A DNA stretch of 64,000 bases, from assembly GCA_963836905.1 (NCBI GenBank), contig CAWIKY010000006.1, forward strand, positions 248,001 through 312,000, given 5' to 3'. Within the stretch, counting starts at the first letter, position 1; each line of letters starts with the position of its first letter. Shown here in pieces: positions 58,494-64,000 of the stretch. The notes beneath the pieces are model-generated. The model saw only the letters and a list, made by a program, of their open reading frames with translations, made no database searches and was not told the origin of the DNA. The position numbers were made by a program, and so were the translations under genes. The stretch is from CAWIKY01 sp963836905. GTDB lineage: Bacteria > Pseudomonadota > Alphaproteobacteria > Caulobacterales > Hyphomonadaceae.

Positions 58494-59324
58494 TTAGCGA
58501 AGCGGATAGGAAAGAACAATGATGCGGTCGCCGCGGCGAACCTCGACCCGGGCCCGCCCCGAAGCGATCACCTCCTCGAAACGCGCCTGATCCGTCTGGA
58601 CATTGCCGACAGCCTGCCCGTTGACCGAGACGATGACATCACCCGGCTGCAGACCGGCACGCAGAACAGGGCTGGCCGCTTGCTGCCGGATGACATAGCC
58701 ACCGTCGCCCGGACGAACGCCCAACCCCTCCAGTACCAGAGCTGGATTGGAGGCGACCTGCCGGCGGTAGAAGTCGATGACAGCCTGTGTATCGTCTTTT
58801 GCAGTGTCGGGTACGTCGTTTGCGGCTGCGGCCTGTCCGGCCCGGATCGCGGCAGAGGCATCCATTGCGCCATCCGTGGCGTCGGGAAAGCCAAGCCGAA
58901 GCAGGCGCCCGCCCGCCCGGATCATGACGTGATCGATCGCCACACTGTCCAGCACCACGTCTTGCCGGATCGTGTCGCCCGCCATGTAAGACTGCGCGGG
59001 GCCATCTCCTTGCGACAGCGTTGCTCGTGATCGTATTTCAGGGTTTGAAAGCACGATGCCGCGCAGGACCAGACCGAGATCGGCTCCTGCAGCTGCAATG
59101 GTCATCTTGTCTGCCTGCCGAACCGTTCCGAAAGGCGCAAGGGCACGTACAGGTGTCAGATCGACCGGCGCGGCAACCGTTCCGATCCGCACGGGAGTGA
59201 CAGGTTTATCGAGTACGATGTCACCGCGCGCATGCCAGAAGAGGTCGGCTATGGCCGATGCGGTCATTAGTGCGACTGCCAGAATACCGGCGACGAGCGC
59301 TGCCAGAGTTACCCGCTGGATCAT
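58494..59324 (-). CDS. gspC: Type II secretion protein GspC with PDZ domain
   Basis: 276 residues. N-terminal membrane anchor (LAALVAGILAVALMTASAIA), homology region (GLVLRGIVLSNPEIRSRATL), and C-terminal PDZ (LRAGLQPGDVIVSVNGQ). Inner-membrane clamp that contacts the secretin. Its start overlaps the stop of gspI by four bases; gspD begins 11 bp after its stop. Confidence 0.88.
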   Translation of the reverse strand: MIQRVTLAALVAGILAVALMTASAIADLFWHARGDIVLDKPVTPVRIGTVAAPVDLTPVRALAPFGTVRQADKMTIAAAGADLGLVLRGIVLSNPEIRSRATLSQGDGPAQSYMAGDTIRQDVVLDSVAIDHVMIRAGGRLLRLGFPDATDGAMDASAAIRAGQAAAANDVPDTAKDDTQAVIDFYRRQVASNPALVLEGLGVRPGDGGYVIRQQAASPVLRAGLQPGDVIVSVNGQAVGNVQTDQARFEEVIASGRARVEVRRGDRIIVLSYPLR

Positions 59325-59722
59325 TGCGGCGCGGTCTCCGGCCGGTAGGTATCCAGAAATCCGGTGAGCGTGTTTGCGGGCACGTTGCTTCCGGCAGGCG
59401 TCACACTGACGATGGCCTGTGCCAATTCCTGGTCGTTCGTTCCTGTCAGCTCAAGATCAATTGTCCAGTCCGTCCCCAACATGCGTGCGGTGGTCCGACC
59501 GGCCTTCGGTGCACTTTCCGATATGGCCGCATCCATCAGCGTGTTTTTCGCCACCCATCCGGCAACCGCCTGCGTTTCAAGCCGCGAGAGCCGGTCGACA
59601 TGGCTTTCACCGATGCCGACAAGCCCTGTCGCCGCGATGGCGAGTATGGCAAGCGCAATAAGCACTTCGATCAGGCTGAAACCGTCCTCCCCTGTTGCAG
59701 TCTGGCGCGTGTCAGACTCCAT
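59321..59722 (-). CDS. gspI: Type II secretion minor pseudopilin GspI
   Basis: 133 residues. Class III signal: ATGEDG then FSLIEVLIALAILAIAATG, with Glu5 of the mature pilin. The later part MLGTDWTIDLELTG is typical for GspI. It is coupled to gspG (ATG within TGAATG) and overlaps gspC. No gspH or gspJ or gspK is seen in this operon. Confidence 0.85.
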   Translation of the reverse strand: MESDTRQTATGEDGFSLIEVLIALAILAIAATGLVGIGESHVDRLSRLETQAVAGWVAKNTLMDAAISESAPKAGRTTARMLGTDWTIDLELTGTNDQELAQAIVSVTPAGSNVPANTLTGFLDTYRPETAPQ

Positions 59723-60202
59723 TCACTGACCCCTGTTCGCCGAGATATCCGCGGCATAGTTCTCGCCGCCCGGCTGTCCGTCTGCGCCGAGTGAGATGAG
59801 ATCGAACCCGCTGCCGGACGCACCGGGGCTTCGGTAGACATATGCATTGCCCCATGGGTCGACCGGCAATTCCGGCAGATACCCTTCCGGATGCCAGTTG
59901 TTTGCTTCGGGCGTTCCGGTTGGTCGTGAAACGAGCGCTTCCAGCCCCTGCGCCGTGCTCGGATAGGCGCGGTTGTCCAGACGGTAGATCTTCAGGGCAG
60001 AGGCAATCGAGCGGATATCGGTTTCGGCGACGGTCTTGCGCGCATCGTCCGGCCTGCCAATGACATTGGGCACGATCATCGCCGCCACGATCCCGATAAT
60101 GACGAGAACGATCATTGTCTCGATGAGCGACAATCCTGCGTCATTCCGCGAGTGTTTCTTTTCTGTAGCACAGAGAGGGCGTGAGCATTCTTTGTGCTGC
60201 AT
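59723..60202 (-). CDS. gspG: Type II secretion major pseudopilin GspG
   Basis: 159 residues. Prepilin signal DAG then LSLIETMIVLVIIGIVAAMI (Leu instead of Phe at +1), then YRLDNRAYPSTAQGLEAL and YLPELPVDPWGNAYVY, the GspG end block. The ATG at 60202 has a GGAG at good distance; the GTG at 60211 abuts it. First gene of the leftward T2SS operon, divergent from gspL with 66 bp between. Confidence 0.93.
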   Translation of the reverse strand: MQHKECSRPLCATEKKHSRNDAGLSLIETMIVLVIIGIVAAMIVPNVIGRPDDARKTVAETDIRSIASALKIYRLDNRAYPSTAQGLEALVSRPTGTPEANNWHPEGYLPELPVDPWGNAYVYRSPGASGSGFDLISLGADGQPGGENYAADISANRGQ

Positions 60203-60268
60203 TTTTCTCACTCCGACATAGCCCTTGGCGGACTATACCGTTAGCATTCAAACCGCTCAACAAACGAT

Positions 60269-61360
60269 ATGAGGCAGAAGCAGTTGGCAGACGCGACACG
60301 CACCGTCACGGGCCCGAGCGGTGCAGCTGGAGATGGCCTTGCCAACGACATGATTGCCGTTCCGGGTGAACATGTCCTGCTCCTGGCTGTAGATCTGCCC
60401 ATGAAGAGTGCGGCGAGGCGACAGCAAGCGGCCCCGTTTGCCATTGAAGACCGTGTTGCCGCGCCTCTCGCGCAGACCCATGTCGCGCTCGGACCGCGCC
60501 TTGAGGGTGATACCTGGCTGGTCGCGGCCATCGATATCGAGCGCATGCGCGCGCTGGATGCATCGCATCCGCCCACTGCCAGCCTCATACCCGAAATGCT
60601 CTTTCTTCCGGTGCCGCTTTCCGGCGCTTGGACCGTGTTGCAGGATGGCGAACGTTGTCTGGTACGACTGGAAGACGGCACAGGGTCGGTTATGAGCGCC
60701 AGTCAGTTTGCCGGGCTCTGGCAGCTTTCAGGCTCCCCCCGGCTCTATCCCGTGGGCAAGGGATTTACGGGCGATCTGGCCAGCCTGCCTTCAGAGCCGG
60801 CCCTTCCGGCAAGCACTGGGCCCGCGCCCGCTGGTCTGCTCGACCTTCGCCAGGGCGTGTTTGCACGGCGACGCTCGCCGATAGGCCTCTGGACCCGGCG
60901 CGTAGCGGCAGCTTTGGTTGCGGGACTTGCGATCTACAGTCTGGTCTCACTGCTCGACCTGATGGCGATCCGGTCCATTGGGGAAAATCGCGCAGACATG
61001 CTCGTCGCCGAGTACCGCGCAAAGTTTCCGGATGTGGCGACCGGCACGGAAATCCTCTCCGAAATCGACGCGCTCGCCAGCCGTCAGACCGACGGGCGGA
61101 GCGATATCTTTCTGGGCGGTCTGTCGCAGATCGCGTCTGCACTCGGCCCGGCCGCCGGGCTTTCATTTCGCGATCTTGCCTTCGATGGCGGGGCAGGCAC
61201 TTTTACTTTCACGCTCGAGACCGGCGATCTGAACGCGCTGCAGGATGTTGCCGCGCGGCTGGAGGCTGCAGGTCTGACATCGCAGCTTCGCAGTTCGCGT
61301 GCCATTGACGGCGGCGCGGAAGGCCAGTTCACCGTGCAAGCCGGTGGAGACCTATCATGA
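60269..61360 (+). CDS. gspL: Type II secretion protein GspL
   Basis: 363 residues. Cytoplasmic actin-like part (LLLAVDLPMKSAARRQQA; PFAIEDRVAAPLAQTHVALG), one membrane segment (VAAALVAGLAIYSLVSLLDLM) and periplasmic ferredoxin-like domain. It links GspE to the inner-membrane platform. The stop overlaps the start of gspM by four bases. An in-frame ATG at 60350 is an alternative start. Confidence 0.88.
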   Translation: MRQKQLADATRTVTGPSGAAGDGLANDMIAVPGEHVLLLAVDLPMKSAARRQQAAPFAIEDRVAAPLAQTHVALGPRLEGDTWLVAAIDIERMRALDASHPPTASLIPEMLFLPVPLSGAWTVLQDGERCLVRLEDGTGSVMSASQFAGLWQLSGSPRLYPVGKGFTGDLASLPSEPALPASTGPAPAGLLDLRQGVFARRRSPIGLWTRRVAAALVAGLAIYSLVSLLDLMAIRSIGENRADMLVAEYRAKFPDVATGTEILSEIDALASRQTDGRSDIFLGGLSQIASALGPAAGLSFRDLAFDGGAGTFTFTLETGDLNALQDVAARLEAAGLTSQLRSSRAIDGGAEGQFTVQAGGDLS

Positions 61361-61836
61361 AGACTGTCCAAGGCGTTCGCGACACATTGCTTACCCGGTG
61401 GATGACGCTTGCCGCCCGGGAGCGCTTTCTGGCTCTGGTGATGTTGGCGCTGCTGGCGCTCTTTGTCTGGAAAACCGGCGTTCACGATCCGCTCATGTCG
61501 GCCGCCGACAGCGAGCGCGAACGCATTGAGCGGATCGAGACGGCGCGCCTGCAGCTTGGCGCTCTGGACGCGTCGGTCTTTGCCGGCAGCGGGGCGGCAG
61601 CGGTCCCGCTGCGCCAGTCGCTCACCGCCAGTGCTGCGGCTTCGGGGCTGGGGCTTCAATCAATAGAAGGCGAAGGGAACCGTATCGAGCTTGCCTTTGA
61701 ACGCGTTGCGTTCGACGCGCTGACCGACTGGCTTGCGGCAATCAATCTGGAGCGCGGCGCGGTTGTGACACAGGCGCGCCTGACCCGTCAGCCCGAACCC
61801 GGGATCGTCGATGCTGTCCTGACGGTCGAGGAATGA
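61357..61836 (+). CDS. gspM: Type II secretion protein GspM
   Basis: 159 residues. One N-terminal membrane segment (FLALVMLALLALFVW) and a small periplasmic domain with the GspM pattern LQSIEGEGNRIELAFERVAFDA, read here as two blocks: LQSIEGEGN and FERVAFDALTDWL. Partner of GspL. It is overlapped with gspL and 4 bp before gspE. Confidence 0.85.
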   Translation: MKTVQGVRDTLLTRWMTLAARERFLALVMLALLALFVWKTGVHDPLMSAADSERERIERIETARLQLGALDASVFAGSGAAAVPLRQSLTASAAASGLGLQSIEGEGNRIELAFERVAFDALTDWLAAINLERGAVVTQARLTRQPEPGIVDAVLTVEE

Positions 61837-61840
61837 TGTA

Positions 61841-63304
61841 ATGTCCCCGCTGCTTCCCTACAGTTTTGCGCGCCAGAACGGCGTTCTGGTGACCATCGCC
61901 GAAGACGGTTCGCCGTTGAGCCTGCATCGAAAGGGCGTGTCGCTGTCTGCTCTCATGGAAGCGCAGCGTCTTTGCGAGCTTCCGCTGACATTTGCAGCCA
62001 CCGACGATGCCGCCTTCGAGCAGGCGCTTGCCGAAACCTATCGCTCCAACGCCCTGCAGGCCGCCGATGCCGCAGCCAGCAGTGAAACTGATCTGGCTTC
62101 GCTTGCAGACAGCGCCGCGCAGGTCGACGACATTCTCGATGAGCGAAATGATGCCCCGGTGGTCCGGCTGATCAATGCGCTTCTCTCAGAGGCTATCCGT
62201 GAGAAGGCCTCCGACATCCATATCGAGCCGCATGAGCAGCGCCTCGCAATCCGCTTCCGTGTAGACGGCGTGCTGCGTGATCGGCTGGAACCCAAGCGGT
62301 CACTCGCGCCCATGCTGGTCGGACGTATCAAGGTGATGGCGGGGCTCGACATTGCCGAGAAACGAAAGCCGCATGACGGGCGGGTTTCGCTGCGGGTTGG
62401 CGGGCACGATGTCGATGTGCGTGTGTCTACCATTCCCTCGCAATACGGCGAGCGGGTGGTGCTGCGCCTTCTCGACAGAAGCTCTGCCGGGTTCGAACTG
62501 TCCGCGCTCGGCATGAGCGAAACCGACTTCAAGCGGGTCACGCGCCTTCTGGAAAAGCCAAGCGGCATGATCCTGGTGACAGGGCCGACGGGGTCCGGCA
62601 AGACGACCACCCTTTACGCGGCCATCACACGCCTGAACGACCGTGAGCGCAACATCATGACCGTTGAGGATCCGGTCGAATACGCACTGGACGGAATTGG
62701 TCAGATGCAGGTCAATCCACAGAAAGGCGTTACGTTTGCCTCCGGCGTGCGCGCACTGATGCGGCAGGATCCGAACGTCATACTGATCGGTGAGATCCGG
62801 GACAGCGACACAGCCTCGGCAGCCTTGCGGGCGGCCACCTCGGGCCATCTGGTGCTCTCCACCCTGCACACCACCAGCGCCATTGGCAGCGTCACGCGCC
62901 TCGTTGACATGGGCGTGGAGCGTTATCTTCTGGCCCCGACGCTGGCCGGACTGATCGCGCAACGGCTCGTGCGGACACTCTGCGCGGCCTGTTCGCGAGA
63001 AAGCGTCTTGTCGGAGTTCGACGCCGCGCGCTTGTCCGGTCTGTTGCCGGTCGGAACCCCGGTCCGCGAACCTGTGGGGTGTGAAGCCTGTCTCGGCCAG
63101 GGCTATCGGGGGCGCACCGCGCTCTACGAAATTGTCGAAGTCGACGATACGCTGGAAGCGATGATCCATGACGGCAGGCCTGAATCCGAGCTGATTGCCC
63201 GCGCGCGGACCGTCAGCCCCAGCCTGATGGAGGACGGCGCAATGCGTATCCGTGACGGGTTGACCAGTGTCGATGAAGTCGTCGCCGTCGCCGACAGTCT
63301 CTGA
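61841..63304 (+). CDS. gspE: Type II secretion ATPase GspE
   Basis: 487 residues. N1 domain, then catalytic domain: Walker A GPTGSGKTTTLYAAI, Asp box MTVEDPVEYALDG, Walker B ILIGEIRDSDTA, His box LHTTSAIGSVTRL. A tetracysteine zinc element (CAAC ... CEAC) is present near the C-terminus. It powers pseudopilus assembly from the cytoplasm. Confidence 0.96.
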   Translation: MSPLLPYSFARQNGVLVTIAEDGSPLSLHRKGVSLSALMEAQRLCELPLTFAATDDAAFEQALAETYRSNALQAADAAASSETDLASLADSAAQVDDILDERNDAPVVRLINALLSEAIREKASDIHIEPHEQRLAIRFRVDGVLRDRLEPKRSLAPMLVGRIKVMAGLDIAEKRKPHDGRVSLRVGGHDVDVRVSTIPSQYGERVVLRLLDRSSAGFELSALGMSETDFKRVTRLLEKPSGMILVTGPTGSGKTTTLYAAITRLNDRERNIMTVEDPVEYALDGIGQMQVNPQKGVTFASGVRALMRQDPNVILIGEIRDSDTASAALRAATSGHLVLSTLHTTSAIGSVTRLVDMGVERYLLAPTLAGLIAQRLVRTLCAACSRESVLSEFDAARLSGLLPVGTPVREPVGCEACLGQGYRGRTALYEIVEVDDTLEAMIHDGRPESELIARARTVSPSLMEDGAMRIRDGLTSVDEVVAVADSL

Positions 63305-63318
63305 GAAAAGGGTATGTG

Positions 63319-64000
63319 GTGACGGCCTTTCGCTATGAAGCTTCGGATGCAGGCGGCAGGACGCAGAGAGGCCTCCTGGACGCCGCAAACGCTGCCGATG
63401 CCAGGTCACAGCTACGTGCAAGGGCGCTTTTGCCGCTGACGGTGATCGAGGCCGGACCGGCTGCGAAACCGCAGAATGATGGTCCGGGCAGATTTCCGCG
63501 TCCGGCAGGCAGACGCAAGCTGAAGGGAAAGCAACTCGCCTTGATCACGCGCCAGCTTGCCACCCTGCAGGCCAATGGCGTTCAGCTTGAGGAAGCGCTC
63601 GGCATCATCGCGCGACAGGCGCGAAAACCCCGCACAGGCGCGCTGCTTTCGCAGGTTCGCACCCGTGTTGTCGAGGGGCGCGGGCTTGCCGAAGCCATGG
63701 CCGATCAGGGCGATGCTTTCAGCGCTGAATACCGCGCCTCCATTGCGGCAGGCGAACGCTCCGGTGATCTCGGTAGTGTGCTGGAACGCCTTGCAGACCA
63801 TATCGAAGCGCGCGAGGAAAACCGCCAGACCGTTGAGCTGGCGCTCATTTATCCAGCGCTGCTGGCGCTTGTAGCATCCGGTATCATAGCGCTTCTGTTG
63901 ACCTATGTCGTGCCCGATATCGTCTCCGTTTACCGGCGGCGCGATACTGAACTGCCCATGTTGACGCAGGGCCTGATCGCAATTTCCGATGCGCTTGCAG
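63319..64000 (+). CDS. gspF: Type II secretion inner-membrane protein GspF, cut by window edge
   Basis: About 227 codons are visible from a GTG at 63319. Start FRYEASDAGGRTQRGLLDA and the first GspF domain (LALITRQLATLQANGVQLEEA) with YRASIAAGERSGDLG are typical. A membrane segment ALIYPALLALVASGIIALLL follows. The second half lies beyond the right edge. It is 14 bp after gspE. Confidence 0.93.
   Translation, partial: MTAFRYEASDAGGRTQRGLLDAANAADARSQLRARALLPLTVIEAGPAAKPQNDGPGRFPRPAGRRKLKGKQLALITRQLATLQANGVQLEEALGIIARQARKPRTGALLSQVRTRVVEGRGLAEAMADQGDAFSAEYRASIAAGERSGDLGSVLERLADHIEAREENRQTVELALIYPALLALVASGIIALLLTYVVPDIVSVYRRRDTELPMLTQGLIAISDALA

Overview
The window comes from the chromosome of a high-GC alphaproteobacterium, probably Caulobacterales or Hyphomonadales/Maricaulales-like. 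Support for this is a GapR/UPF0335 protein, alpha-type SerA and SerC, an alpha-type 41-residue L36, a BolA / J-domain / CobS neighbourhood, a KaiC homologue paired with a hybrid kinase, and a type II secretion cluster. Genus-level assignment is not possible from the sequence alone.

Layout. 1-13 kb: DUF1800 protein (cut by the left edge), MotA, an MFS transporter, an MltB-type lytic transglycosylase, L36 (rpmJ), a HAD hydrolase, TPR and hydrolase lipoproteins, GapR, an SDR enzyme, an S24-type repressor with its own operator, and a coupled operon of membrane cytochrome c, prolyl aminopeptidase and a C26 amidotransferase. 13-24 kb: flavodoxin-type quinone reductase, the serine pathway pair serC-serA with a structured leader, two exported proteins, an RsmB-type methyltransferase, dnaK-dnaJ behind a sigma-32-like promoter, and MlaC. 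24-35 kb: AlkB, an AT-rich lipoprotein gene, a kaiC / hybrid histidine kinase operon, hrcA-grpE, rph, mtaB and ftsY. 35-40 kb: a TonB / TPR cluster under a Zur-like palindrome. Its middle gene is a chimera of its two neighbours.

40-48.6 kb is the accessory region. It holds a defence-like pair with overlapping reading frames: an HTH plus Eco57I-type methylase, and a GIY-YIG plus DEYH helicase. Beyond a duplicated tRNA-Leu 3' end lies a decayed 3.1 kb integrative element with a nonsense-interrupted tyrosine integrase, a small gene and a truncated HsdR. The intact tRNA-Leu(CAG) sits at the far end.

48.7-64 kb: EnvZ/OmpR/MarR regulators, ilvE, cobS, Sel1-like and YecR-like exported proteins, a J-domain protein, bolA, and a divergent type II secretion cluster (gspG-I-C-D leftward, gspL-M-E-F rightward, with gspF cut by the right edge).

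Sequence quality matters here. Several core genes, including dnaK and gspD, are interrupted by single-base indels, mostly insertions, with a perfectly conserved protein resuming in the next frame. I read these as probable sequencing or assembly errors and annotate the genes across the shift. The methylase C-terminus carries an exceptionally dense set of shifts, so whether that gene works remains open.
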